Part shown: positions 25,259 to 37,320 of the stretch, one piece after another | Layout: each line of letters opens with the position of its first letter | How positions within the stretch are numbered: position 1 is the first letter of the stretch | Source of the DNA: Dicaeum eximium | Taxonomy: Eukaryota; Chordata; Aves; Passeriformes; Dicaeidae | NCBI GenBank assembly: GCA_013396995.1 | Contig: VWZP01006706.1 | Coordinates: forward strand, 62,001 to 126,000 | Length of the DNA stretch: 64,000 nt | Direction: 5' to 3' | Program-made: the position numbers and the translations under genes | The notes under the pieces: model-generated | Database searches by the model: none | Seen by the model: only the letters and a program-made list of their open reading frames with translations | Told to the model about the DNA's origin: nothing

Positions 25259-25890
25259 TGTGATAAATTGACCTTTTTGGACTCCAGGTGTCCACAAAGC
25301 AGCTGTATCACTTCCCTCCTCAACAAGAACAGGGGGAGAAGACATAATGAAAAAGCTTGTGGATTGTGATAAGGATGGGGAGCTCACTTACTAATCACCA
25401 TCACAGGCAAAATAGACTTGGCATGGGGAAATTAATTTCATTTATTGCAAATTAAACAGAGCAGAATAATGAGAAATAGGGAAAAAACTAAAAACATCTT
25501 TCACAGATGTTTTTTTCACATCTTTCACCTCCTTTCTTCACAGATTCAACTTCACTCCCCAATTCTTTCCCTTCTCTCCCCAAGCAGCCCAGGGGAACAG
25601 GGAATGGGGGTTGAAGTCTGTTCCCCACGCATTGTCTTTGCTGCTTCTTCCCTTTCACACTCTTCCCTTGCTCTAGTATGGTGTGCCTCCCATAGAATAT
25701 CCCTTCACAAACTTCTTCAGCGTGGTTTCATAAAAAACATGCTCCATTGTGGTTCCTTTCCACGGGGTGCAATCTCTCAGGAACAGACTGCTCCAGCTTT
25801 GCTTCCCCACAGGACCACATTTCCTTACAGAAAACATTTCTGTGTGGGCTCTTCTCCTTGGGGTCCTGCCAGAAGCTTTCTCAGACTCAG
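25259..25890 (-). mobile_element. songbird ERV LTR, 3' part, antisense
   Basis: Long bird retroviral LTR lying on the minus strand. On the plus strand it starts TGTGATAAATTGACC (the reversed 3' end, TG...CA rule). It then has 'cttccctcctcaacaagaac', 'aatcaccatcacaggcaaaa', 'ggggaaattaatttcattta' and 'aggggaacagggaatggggg', blocks I recognise from a common passerine ERV LTR. A polyadenylation hexamer sits on the minus strand (25441-25446). Degenerate copies of a 'tgctccagcgtgg'-type subrepeat occur near 25714, 25740 and 25789. The U3/5' half appears lost after about 25890, where similarity fades, so the promoter end is probably gone. No viral coding region is present. The exact family name is uncertain. 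Confidence 0.6.
25441..25446 (-). terminator. AATAAA of the ERV LTR (minus strand)
   Basis: The plus-strand TTTATT reads AATAAA on the minus strand, in the expected R/U5 neighbourhood of the antisense LTR. It could end minus-strand transcripts crossing this region. Confidence 0.45.
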
Positions 25891-26044
25891 GATTTCTGGC
25901 AGTCTTCTCAGTTACATTGCTAACATTGACAGTGTTGTGGTCAGGAGCACAAAGCCCAGGTGGAGGCAAGAGACCAGCAGTGTGTTGTTACTGGCTCCAG
26001 CCATGTTTGACACCTTTCCCCTTGATTGGCACACAGAACACCCA

Positions 26045-26249
26045 GAGAAGCTTTCAGATGATATGACTGGGATGAATGGCTGAGAGACCAGGTGGTTGTG
26101 CTGGGTCAGAGGGATCCTGACAGGCTGGAGAATTGGGCTGGTGTGAACCTTGTGAAGCAGAATAAAGTCCTGGACCTGCAGGGGGGTTGGACCAGAAATC
26201 TCCAGAGGACCTTTCCAGCCTCCAAAATTTTGTGATTCTGGGATTCTTC
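26045..26249 (+). mobile_element. CR1 LINE with internal deletion
   Basis: The first part (aagctttcagatgatatgac, gacaggctggagaattgggc, tggtgtgaaccttgtgaagc) is from the middle of CR1 ORF2. At about 26180 it jumps directly to the 3' UTR block (ggggggttggaccagaaatc, aggacctttccagcctccaa) and the terminal 'tgtgattctgggattct'. Several hundred bases of ORF2 between them are missing. The preceding 150 bases (25891-26044) are unassigned. Confidence 0.8.
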
Positions 26250-26820
26250 TAGGTTATTTTCTGGGTGGGGTATTTGCCAAAGCATATAGGCATCAGCAGG
26301 ATTTTTATTTTTAAATATATTTTTTTAGTTTTCACAGCAGTCAGCAGAGATTTAGGTAGTTTTTAAAGATCAATGTAGCAGTGGAGAGCAATGAATAGAA
26401 CATTTTTTGGCTTTGGACTATATGATTTGGCATAGCCCCCACTAGTGTGTCTTCAGTGCCCAGATACTGGGCACTAGATGTGCTAGTGCAGTTAGGCTGC
26501 TTTTACTCCCAGGATACTTTATATAAACACATTACTCTGCAATAAATTTCTGCTACTGGGACAAGCTCTCATATTGCCAATGCAGGAGCTGTCTGTGCCA
26601 AAAGCATAAACGCTAGGACATGACAATTAAGCCAAAATCCATTGTTCATTTGAATTGGTGAAACCTTTATTATTAATTTCAGAAGGGTCAATATATTAAT
26701 CATAAAGGCAAACTACCACACATTAGAAGTGAAGACATTATTTCCCATTGTTTCTTGAACACATTAATTAGTCTCTTCTCACAGACAGAAGTTCACATTC
26801 TGCACAATATTATACTACAG
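26250..26820. other. non-coding spacer with a small hairpin
   Basis: There is no gene or known repeat between two CR1 copies. The only structure noted is the perfect inverted repeat at 26455-26475. Confidence 0.5.
26455..26475. repeat. perfect 9-bp inverted repeat
   Basis: AGTGCCCAG (26455-26463) and CTGGGCACT (26467-26475) are exact reverse complements with a 3-base loop. The arms are GC-rich in an AT-rich setting. Confidence 0.9.
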
Positions 26821-27466
26821 AATCACAGAATATGCTGAGTTGGAAGGAACCCACAAGGATGATCAAGTCCAGTTCCTTGCACAACACCATCCCCAAGAGT
26901 CACACCCAGTGCCTGAGTGCATTGTCCAGAAGCTTCTTGAGCTCTGTCAGGCTGGTCTGTGACCATTTCCCTGGGGGAGCCTGTTCTGTGTCCAAACACC
27001 CTCTGGGTGAATAACCTTTTTCTAATATTCAACTTAAACCTCCCCTGACAGAACTTCCAGCCATTCCCTCAGGTCCTGCCACGGATCACCACAAAAAGAT
27101 CCATGTCTGTCACTCTTCCCCTCACAAGGAAGTTATAGACTGCAATGAGGTTTGCTCAGCCACTCCCTGCATGCGTCCCACCAAGGCCCTTCATCATCTT
27201 TACTGCTCTGCTTTGGATGCTCTCCAGGAGTTTATATCCTTACTTTGTGGTGCCCAGAACTGCCCCCAGCACTGGAGGTGAGGCTGCCCCAGTGCAGAGC
27301 AGAGCAGGACAATCCCCTCCCTTGCCTGGCTGGTGAGGCTGTTCCTGATGTCCCCCAGGACAGGTTGGCCCTCCTGGCTGCCAGGGCACTGCTGGCTCAG
27401 ATTTAAATTTCTGTCAACCAGGATCCCCGGCTGTCTTTTGGTAGCACTACTTTCCAGCATCTCTGA
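26821..27466 (-). mobile_element. CR1 LINE, ORF2 end and 3' UTR
   Basis: The plus strand begins with the reversed CR1 tail (aatcacagaatatgctgagt, tggaaggaacccacaaggat, gatcaagtccag) and runs into reversed ORF2 sequence. Landmarks are 'tgctctccaggagtttatat', 'tgcccagaactgcccccagc', 'ggtgaggctgccccagtgca' and 'aaccaggatccccggctgtc'. It is about 645 bases, one of the longest CR1 copies in the window, but still truncated and interrupted by stops. Confidence 0.9.
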
Positions 27467-28744
27467 GGCAAGCCCCTTGCTTTACAATAATATCATCACT
27501 TGCTTGTTATTTTTTTCTTTAAAACTACTGGTGATAAAAGATTATTTAAAAGAGTGGATTATAAATAAAAAAAATTACAGTCCTAAAAACGACCAAACAT
27601 CAAAATAATATCAGTCCAATGATCTGGAATTTTTTGTTTTCTTTTAGAAACTGAGTCCTTTAGAGTAATATTTTCAATTAAATAAATGGCATTGTGGTTT
27701 TTAAAAGAAGTGAAAAGTCTCCATTAAAGTATATATTGAAAGACGATGTTATGCTTCAAAATTTTTCAATTTTCCATAGTTTAGGCTGAGGTTCTGTCCA
27801 GTTGCATTTTAATTGCAACAGAAAGTCACATAAATGAAGAGGAAAACCAGGCATTTCTATATGTGAAATAAAAAAAAAAGAAGATATAAATTTAAAAATC
27901 AGAACAAAATCTTAGTATCAGTGCCAGAGCTCCATTTTTTCCAGCTTGGCCAAAGAAAATTAACAGATTTTAAAATCAACATTTTTAGGAAAGCTCTAGA
28001 GAGCAGAGCTTGTAGAGTAACTGCTTGTATATACTCCTTTGCAACTTTCATCATCTAGTCCACTTCTTCACTTAGGTTTAGGGGTAGTTACATTATCTCT
28101 AAACATGATATCTTTGTACCTTATGTATTGGATTTCACATATTAGGTCAGACCAAAGTTTCAGTTAACATAACATCTTCTCTTCATCTGTAAGATCAGAC
28201 AGTGATACTTGTTTGGCACAGCCTCACAGCTTTAAGCTGTCTGAATTCTTGAATCAGGATTGATATCTTTGTGCTTAATAGCCCTTGATGTATTTGTCTT
28301 TCTTGAATTCATCTAATTTACATCAATTCCTTATCTACATCCATCTTTGGGACCACAATGACTTCATAAATATCTTGTCAAAATTCTTCAGTGTCATGAT
28401 GACCTTAGAAATACTCAATCATAATCATTGGTGTCAAAAAAACACAACCTCATAAATATTTTATCAAAATCTCCTTATCACTCACTGTCAAAACAGCATT
28501 ATTACTAACCACACTCACACTCTAATCCAATAAATTACCATATGACAAAACCTTGTTTTTGTCTAGTAGAATATGCTGCTAGATTTACAGCTTTCTTCCC
28601 CTATCTCCCTTTCTTAAATGTGTTCTCAAGTTAACACATTTAGATTACAAAACCCTTATATTTATTAAAGGATATTAAAGTAAAATTACATACTCAACAT
28701 GGACATTGAAGTAATGTATCTCCCAGTATGTGGTATGGCACTAC
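27467..28744. other. AT-rich non-coding stretch
   Basis: No gene, RNA or recognisable repeat seen between two minus-strand CR1 copies. Confidence 0.5.
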
Positions 28745-29545
28745 TGCTCAGTTCCCCGAAGGTGTCTTCTCCAGAATGAACCAGCCCAGACTCCTCAGCC
28801 TCTCCCCATGGGACCAGTACTCCAACATCAAACCCTTATGGTGGCCCTACACTGAACTCTATCCAGTTAAAGGTTTGTCTGATACTGGGGGGTCAAAATT
28901 GGATGCAATATTTGATACACTGTCCAAAGTGTGCTGAGTAGAGGAGTATAATCTAGTCTTTTATTCAGTCTATTGTCCGCCAGAGCCCTGGGGATTTTTG
29001 CAGAGCTGCTCCCCAGTCAGTCAAGACACAGCCTGTACATGTTGCAACAGGCTCTTCCTCCCCTGGTCCAGTGATTTGGATCTGACCTTCCTGAATTATA
29101 TGAGCTTCCTGTTAGCCTTTTCCTACAGGCTTTCTAGGCCCTCTAGATGGCATCACTACCCTCCCACATACCAGATGCTTCCTCCAATTTTGTGCCATCA
29201 GCAGATCTGAGGAGCATGTTCCATCACCTCCCCCACTGATGAAGATGCTAAGCGGGACAGTTCCCAGGACAGGTCCTTGAATAAGTGCTACTGGCCTTCA
29301 GGCAATTTATGACCAATTAACCATGATCCCTGAGCACACTCATCAAACCAGATTTTGCACATGTAGTTGTTTACCCACCCTGACAGTCGTGCTCTAACTT
29401 GGATACAAGAATATTGTGTGAGTCAGTGTTGAAAGCATTGCTGAAATTAAGGATAACGGCATCCCCTCCATCTCTTGGAGGCAGGTGCAACATTTGCTTT
29501 CCACAGTTACCCTTGAACTTTGCTGATCTTCATGACCTTTTCCAA
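28745..29545 (-). mobile_element. old CR1 LINE, internal ORF2 fragment
   Basis: This is a diverged antisense CR1. Recognisable reversed ORF2 blocks include 'ctcctcagcctctccccatg', 'ttttgtgccatcagcagatc', 'actgatgaagatgctaagcg', 'ggacagttcccaggacaggt', 'gtgttgaaagcattgctgaa' and 'attaaggataacggcatccc'. Divergence and indels are greater than in the other copies, so it is an old insertion. The right edge is unclear and may extend some 200 bases further. No 3' tail is present on the left. Confidence 0.75.
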
Positions 29546-32500
29546 GCTACCAGAAAGTAGCCTTGTAAGAATCATTTCTCCCAGCTTCCTTAAATGCAGC
29601 CTGTGGATTGGTGTGGGTCAAATGACTGATCTTAATCCATTGCTGTGTATTCTCCCCCTTGAACTCTGCTTCTAAGTAAATACAGAAGCCTCGGACACCT
29701 TGTTGGGGAAGAGACAAAGGGTGCAAGGAGTACATGAGGCTTATCTGTGCTTGCTGTCACTGTGCCTGCTCTGATGCTGCCTTGTTTTCGTCTTGAAATT
29801 AAAATGGAATCTTGAAATCTGTTACATCTGAGATGACCTTCTCTAGATTACCTAATGTTGAATCACATGTCCAATTACTTAATACCTATTGAGAGTGCAT
29901 AGGTTCATAACAAAAAAGAAAAGATTTTCATCTCTAATGCTGGACATTCCTAATTTATTTAGGATGGAAGTTTATTTTGACTTTTCAAAACTTAAAGATT
30001 AATAATGAAATATAGCTTTTATTAATCTTCTTTCATAGCAGACTTTTTCTCTGAAGGCTTTTAGTGTAATTTATTTTCTTGTGAAAAAGCTTTTTGAGCA
30101 GCAATTAAGAATTCAGTTATGTTCACTTGGCCTTTAGTGCTTTGTAGCTACAAAATCTGTTTTCTCATATGATTTCTTCTGAGTGCAATATTACAACAGT
30201 TTTTTTCCACTCATGTCAGCAGCCCCAGTATTGAGCAAATTTCTTCAATGCTACCTTCCCTATTAATTTCACAGTTAGGAGAGAGATACTGGTTGTCCCG
30301 GAAAATAACACTTAAAAATCTCTCTCAACATTCATCCAGCTTTGATACTGAAGCGATTTGAAAGATGAAAAATGCTTGCTTGAAAAGTTCTCATTAGGCA
30401 GAAGAGACTGTATAAACATGTTGGCATGCTCCATTATAACTTTGTCTGTTTAATTCTTTTATGTAGTAGCAGATGGTGGTTACTAAGCAATCTAGAAGCC
30501 TGTTGGAGAACTGAGACATCACTAAACACCATTATTTACTGTAATTTGTGATAGTTTCTTATAGTTTTCAGGGTTCTCTGTGCTATCCAGATTGGTAAAC
30601 TCACTTTTCCAATTATCTTGGTAACATTGTCATTCTTCAGGTTATTTTCAGACTGCCAAGGTCTTGTGGTGTAGTTCAGCAGAGCCTGGTTATGTCCACA
30701 CTGCAGCCCACAGGATTATATTTTTACAGTAACAGGTTCTGTAATCAGAAATCTGTGGAACAATCTCAAGTAGATGTGAAATCACAACTTCATTGCAGAT
30801 TTTGAGATTTAGCCACTCAGCCTCCAACTTTGTAGGTGTAACTGTTCTCTGCTGTGTACCCTCTGTGTACTCTCATAGAGCAGGGAGCAAGGATATAAAG
30901 TAGCATTCTAGTCTAGGCCTGTACCTAAATGAACCCTTGTCAGAAATGTGGAGCTCTGCCACCTCAGTGATTCAACAGGAGGGCTGGCTTAAAATAAAGT
31001 CTCTGCACCAGTTTTTGTGTATTTGCAATTCTTATCACTCCCCATGGGACTGGCTTTAAAGATCCCTAGAAGAAAACTCAGAAGTTGATCTTCTAGAAGA
31101 ACTTTGCCTAAATTATTTGTGGGACCTTCTACTGAGATGATGGATGTCAACTTTTCCCTTTTAGTCATTACGGTCCAGTTTACTTGTTTAGAGACAGTTT
31201 AGAGAAATAAAGGCTTTTATGGATGCAGAGCATCAAGCTGTCAGTTCAATCTGAGCAAAGGGAAACCTGCAACCAAGAAGGAAGGAAAAGGGATTGGATC
31301 TAGAGTTGGATTGCTAAAAGCAGAGTAATGTTGCAACGAGGATGAACCTCCCCATCTGCTGGGTTGGGCCTTCTGGCCCGTGTGGTAATGAAGGCTGGGC
31401 TTGGGTTGGGTAAGCAGAAGGCTTTGGAACCTCAGGTTAAAGCAAACCAGTAAAAAGCAGAGGTGACAACTAATAAGATATATAAGTCATTTATATAAAT
31501 GCAGGAAATTAAAAACCAATAAGGAGTAAAAGAAATAAAAAAGAAATCAAACAAAAAAATCCAAACTCTGTATGCTATTACAACTAGTGACATCAAAAAA
31601 TTTGAGAGGTCCATGAAGAAATGTTAATTATGTTGGCAGCTTCTTCCTTTAACTGAGCTTGTACTTTTTGGCAAATAACTTATAATAACTTTTTGGGTTA
31701 TTATATCTAATAACCAATCAAAGATTGTATGTCTGCAGTTTAAGCCTGTTACTACTTTTCTGTTCTCCAGTCAGTGAGTTTTCTAGAAACACCCCTGTAA
31801 GTCTTTCCAAGGATAGTTATCACATCTTCTGTCAGTTATAATTTTGGCAGTATATTCTTGATTTTCTTATATTTTCTACTTCAAATGTTTTATATTCTAA
31901 AACTATTAACTCTTTTTCCCCCTGTACAACAATGCTAGTGGGACAATTCAGCATAAAGTTTCACTTCAGAGCTGAAACTGAGCATGATAATTATTTCTGT
32001 ACTTTATATTCACTTCTACTAATACTAGCCATTGTGGCAGGACCTTTTTCTGCAGTAGTTAGAGAATTAATTCACATTTGGCCCTTAATCCACTTTAATT
32101 TCCACCAGCTGTAACAACTGCATCTTTTTCATGAGCCACTTGTGTTTTAAAAAAGAAGTCACTAAACTTGTCCATCATTACTTTATTGAAGAAAACTTAA
32201 AGGAAAAAAGAATTATTTATATGAAACTTCTTGCAGCAACAGGAAATGAGCAGCAACAGACATTCTTTAAGGAGTAGGACCACTAACCTTTGCTGCAATG
32301 GATCACTATGTTATAAATGCTTTCAGTCCACTACTAACTGATGTGTAGCCACAACTATTGGCAGTAGAATGTGGGAAGTTGGCCTCACTGTTCCTTACTC
32401 AATTACTCAAGGTATGAACGTCTGTCATTGTCCAAACTTCCCACCTTCTCTGAGTGGCATAGCTATGTTCAGTTCAAAGTAAGGCATTGCTGTGTTTAAT

Positions 32501-33656
32501 TCTAGATTAGCCACACACAGGGAATGAAGAGTCCTAACCTATTTCCCCACACAGCTGTCCCAAGTTTAGGCACAGCCTAGCTTCAAAATTCTTGGCAATT
32601 ATTACTTGAGTTGTGCTTGAATTTAGCTTCCTCAAGAAAGCTGAGATTAGTGTGTAACTCTAAAATGAAATGTGAATAAATTGTTTGCAACTGTATGAAA
32701 CAAATCAGCAACAATGAAATATGAGCAGATTCTGAGTGCATAGACAATACAGCTATTTATTGACTATAATAACCTCCAGCATCCTTTCTAGGAAAGGGAA
32801 AATTACTATGAGTATTTTTAATTTAACTTTACAACCACATGAACTAAAAAAGGAAGGAAGTTTAATTCAGGAATCCATATAACCACTAATTAGCTTTCTT
32901 GTGCAGAGACAGGACTTTAAATTCATAAAGATAATTAGCTATTTCACGATTTCATAATGTCTTCTGTGTTTATTAGGCTCATAAACAAGCCTTTTTATTA
33001 GAAATTGATGTGTGTTGAAATAGTTGCACAACAGAAGTAGACCACACTAGATAAGTGAGGATCTGAATCACAGGTACAGCTAACCCATGTATGCAGATGT
33101 CTTCATCATAAAACTAACTAATTTACAGAACTCTGGTTGCTAGAAAACAAATAATGTCCCAAAAAAACCAATGAATGGAGTCACTGTTAAAAGTAACACA
33201 AAATGGTTAAAAATGTAAAAAACACAAACAAAAAATGAATACTTAAGCACTCAGTGATTGACAGGTCATACTTTGAATGCAAATTCATATAATTTTTAAA
33301 ATGAAACAGAAACTATTTTCCATGTAGAAGTCACCATTGAAAGGGCTTAGTGTATTTGTTGATCTGCTTCTAAACATTCACTAAATGGCTACATCCTGAA
33401 CAATCTGGTTACTTGGTCCTCCCTATACCACAAGTATTCCAGTTTAGTAGTCCTTCTAATGTACATTGTTAGGATTAGGCTACTGATGAAATGCACATTA
33501 GTGGTTCTTTTCCTTGTATTTTGCACTAAGTAACTGCCAGACACACATGAGAGCTAACTGTGGTAGCAGAGACAAGAAGCATTACTCTGCTTTGCCAACT
33601 GAACACACAAAGGTAGAGAATTATATTTCTGCTGATGCTCGTTCCTCTCAGTCCAT
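29546..33656. other. AT-rich non-coding stretch
   Basis: No gene recognised. A slightly GC-richer patch at about 31.3-31.44 kb has no identifiable family. The part next to the old CR1 (to about 29.77 kb) could be its continuation. All open frames are short and featureless. Confidence 0.5.
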
Positions 33657-34068
33657 AGATCATAGAGTCATAGAATAGTTTGAGTTGGAAGGAACCTTTT
33701 AAATGTCACATAATCTAACTCCCCTGCAGTGAACAGAAACATCTTTAACTAGATCAGATTGCACAGAGCCCCATCTGACCTGGCATTGAACATTTCCTAG
33801 GATAGGGCATCTGTCTCTTTTGTGGGCAACCTGTGCCAGTGCTTCACCATCCTCATTACAGAAAACAATATGTAATCTAAACTGACCCTCCTTCAGTTTA
33901 AAACCATTACTCCTTGTCCTACCACATCAGGCTCTGCTAAAAAGTTTGCCTCCCTGTCTTGTAAGTCCCCCTTAGGTACTGAAAAGCCACAATAAGGCCT
34001 GTCTGGAGCCTTCTCCTTCTCCAGGCTGAACAACCCCAGCTCTCTCAGCCTTTCCTCATGGGAGGGGT
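33657..34068 (-). mobile_element. CR1 LINE, 3' end, antisense
   Basis: The left edge is the reversed octamer tail (atcatagagtcatagaatag) followed by 'ttgagttggaaggaacct'. Then come 'gggcaacctgtgccagtgct', 'ccattactccttgtcctacc', 'tctccaggctgaacaacccc' and 'agctctctcagcctttcctc', all reversed CR1 3' UTR and ORF2 end. It stops abruptly at the 5'-truncation point near 34068. Confidence 0.92.
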
Positions 34069-36400
34069 TGTTTTCCTTTCTAAACAGAACAACAATTTTA
34101 GCAAGAAGGTTACACAGCTTGTTCTATTATTGTAAAGTTTTAGAATGCTCTCACCAAGACATGAGGATGAGAATGACTTGGAATCCAACAGTCTGAGCCC
34201 TTGAAGAAAGCTGCGCTGAATCTGGTACTTATAAAAAAAGTAGAAAGAAGGCAGTGACATAATTTCTTCTAGTAATGTTTTAGAAATAAAACAGTAGCTT
34301 TGATTAGTAGCTTTTGATTAGTCCTTTGTAAATATAGCTACACGAAAAGTTGTCCATTTTTGTACAAAGTTATTACTGTCACATAGATGTAAGATATCAT
34401 TTCAACACCCAAAAAAGTGGGGAGGGTTGCTACATCCAGTGCTTTGCTCGGACCTTATAATCATCCAAGGCCTTTATTGGATTTGTGTGCAGTTACATAT
34501 TTCTCAAAAACAAGCACAGTTATTTTAACAATAACCTTAGAAATCTTTTGCACAACTAGCAACTGACTAAAGAAAACATGAGGTAGCTGTAAGAGTAAAG
34601 TGATGATGTCTATATATATAGTACTGATCCTTCACAGAGCAATAAAAAAGATTCTTAACAGAAGTGTAAGAGACCACAGCAAATGGGCAGTCCAGATTGA
34701 CCCAGTCTATTAAACAGAACTGTAATACTCAAAATTCACATACAGTCCTACATGCACAGGAATAGGTGCTCTTTGTGCTGTTTGAAATAGCTCAAAGAAC
34801 ACTTAAAATTACATCCTACAGGCAGCTGAATTTACCTTTTCTTTTCTTTGATGAAACAGGTGTTTTCCTCACAGTGTGAGAATGTCTTTAATGACACAGA
34901 GCTACAATAACATCACATTTTCTTTTCTATTAAAAGAAGTGTATTGCAAAGCCAGGCAGCAGAATCAGTGGCTGAGCCTACACCTGCTGATCTTGCCAGG
35001 TAGCAAATTTTCTTGCTTGAATAAGTACAAACATTCATGATACAAAGCTAAGGGTAGGGAGAATGTACTATCACACTGCAACTTATTTTGACGATTAAAC
35101 TGAATAGGGACACTTTCTGCTGCAATGGCTGCTATAAGCAGTCTGGTTATGATACCCAAAGAAATCTAGTATCTTTACACCTGTTATTCCACTGATAGTT
35201 AATATAGGAAGGAACAAAGAAATAAATATTACAATTGCTGCTGTGCAAATACTGTTTTAGTTAACATAGCAAGTCATTATATAAGTGAGATTTCAGTGAT
35301 TCAAAATTACTAGACTCAAAGATCTCTTTGTTAAAAGGGTTATATGCTTCAGGTTGAAATTGATTTTTATACCTGAATGATGTTACACTACAATGCTCTC
35401 TTTTTATTTTCTAGCAGACAAGGAATCTCTGCTGAGAGCACCTATAAATCCACAATCTTTAAAAAACCTCATACTCTGCACACATTAATCCATAGCATAA
35501 AATATTACTAGTTTTGTGTCCAGGAATTTTAACTGGTGAATTTTTGGTGAATGTGTGTGTCAGCTCCTTCCTTATTTGTAACAATGTCTGGACGTGAAAG
35601 TATATTAACCACAGATTAGTTGACATATCAGTTATTAAAAAATGTGTTTTCCTTCTTGCCTAGCTTTTTCTATCATATTAGATATGGATGAGGATAAACA
35701 GATAATAAAGTTAAAAGACACTAAGTTATCAGGATGAACTTTAACAAGCAAAAGTGGTCACTGTCACACATGTAAAAATTCTTACATAGCTTACCTTAAA
35801 GTTTATTGTTGATGAATATTTAGATAAGAATCAGTGTTTTTTCCTTTCTCAAATGATATTTGTACAGGTACATAACTAAATATATGCATGTTTCACGTGT
35901 ATGTATATATGTATATCAATAGACAAGCCTCAGAAACACAGGTACACACACATATTCACAGTGTCTTATATGCTATTATTGTATGTGAACTGCTGCTTCT
36001 GCTTTTTTAAACTTTCTTATCACAACACATTATAGTGCACAGGTGCCCTTCAGCTTTGGTAAAGCGCTAGAAATTTGATTCTACTAGCAGTGATGTAATT
36101 GGTTATTTATAAATGAAGGAAAAAGCTGCTTCTGTTTCCTAACACATTTGAGGAGCAGGTTTCATTTGACAATTGTAGTTCAGCTTAATTAGGCACCAAG
36201 TCCAGAACAGGCATGGGGGATCACTTGTGTAGAATCAGGAGTTGTAAAATGCTGCAGTCACAGAGGAGCATCAAATAACTTCACATAGGGACCAAACTCA
36301 GACAAGCTCTATCTTGCAACTAAAACCCACGGCCAAAACTCACAAACAATGAGGCTGCCCACATCAGCACCCCAACACCATTTAAAAAGTTATGGGCTCT
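34069..36400. other. AT-rich non-coding stretch
   Basis: No gene or known element recognised. A short imperfect duplication of about 14 bases (tagctttgattag) lies at 34294-34321, with small TATA-type dinucleotide tracts elsewhere. Confidence 0.5.
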
Positions 36401-36499
36401 GTTCCAGGAACATTGTTACTGCTCAGACACTGACCCAAAGTGTGCACATACACATCCCCTTAGGAGGGGTCTTGCTTAGGGGTACCCAGAAGGTGGGTT

Positions 36500-37320
36500 T
36501 GGAGAACCCCAAAAGGTAAGGGGCTGTTGTGCATGTCTCAAACACTCGTACTGGATGGCTGTGGAACCAGCCAAGGACTGTTTGCAACAACAGACAGGAA
36601 CTGTTGATAATAACCAAGGGCTGTTGGTGTGAACATGCCATGAGAAAGAACAAAATTTGGCTTGAGAAGGGAGGACATTCAGAGATAAGGCAGTACTTTT
36701 CTGAGATGAACATTCTTGTTATAGTTCCTGGAGATGAGCACAACATAGTACAGCACAAGTGCAGGAAGCCAAAAAGCAGGCATGGACTGATGGGGGAAAG
36801 GAAAGGAAATGGAAATAGAAAAATGCGGGATTAAGACCACCAAGGACCCCCAAATCCCTCAGACCCATTTCCAGAAAGGCTGGCAAGAAGAGACTGCACA
36901 TGATAACTAACTTGCACAGACAGTGGAAAACCTATATTTGGGGTAGAGAAACCTATACATAAAAAGGTACCACCCCCCAAGGGCAGGTGGCATCCCCAAG
37001 ACCCTGGACATCCCATCAGCTGGACTGATGCAGCTGGATTCATATTGAGAACAGGTCTATTGGCTGGATCAATGCTGGAACCAGCGTTTGGAACCAGCAT
37101 TGGTGATTTGCCTTGCCTTGCCTTGCCTTGCCTTGCCTTGCCTTGCCTATGCCTTGTGCCTTGTGCCTTGCGCTTTGTGCCTTGTGCCTTGCACCTTGTG
37201 CCTTGCGCCTTGCCTTCTCTCTTCCTCTTCACCTTACCCTTTTATCCAAAACCCACTGCCATGTGCTTTTATAGTATGTCAGGGACTAACATGCCAATAT
37301 CCACGCCAAGTTTTTAATTT
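36500..37320 (+). mobile_element. LTR-like (endogenous retrovirus) segment
   Basis: This segment looks like a retroviral LTR in sense orientation, but I am less sure than for the other two. It stands out in composition from the AT-rich flanks. A TATA-like 'tatacataaaaagg' at 36954-36967 is followed by GC-richer, transcribed-type sequence, a CCTTG tandem array and a pyrimidine-rich block (ttctctcttcctcttcacct). It ends in 'atatccacgccaagttttta', which resembles U5-type sequence of bird ERVs. I found no clear TG...CA ends, target duplication or primer-binding site. It could instead be an unrelated unique sequence with a tandem array. Confidence 0.4.
37108..37213 (+). repeat. CCTTG pentamer array passing into a heptamer array
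   Basis: Seven CCTTG units (37111-37145) are followed by nine 7-base units of the GCCTTGT/GCCTTGC type (37151-37213), which share the same CCTTG core with two bases added. Some heptamers carry one substitution (gctttgt, accttgt). Confidence 0.9.

Noticed and set aside
24888..25295. Long minus-strand frames (135-148 codons)
   Set aside because: They are antisense to the CR1 3' end and flank, so they are a repeat artefact.
25445..26083. 212-codon plus-strand frame, the longest in the window
   Set aside because: It runs antisense through the ERV LTR and into unrelated sequence. LTR DNA explains its openness and it shows no domain.
36831..37317. Frames with repeated Leu-Pro-Cys or Gln-Gly-Lys-Ala units
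   Set aside because: They are translations of the CCTTG tandem array and are not proteins.
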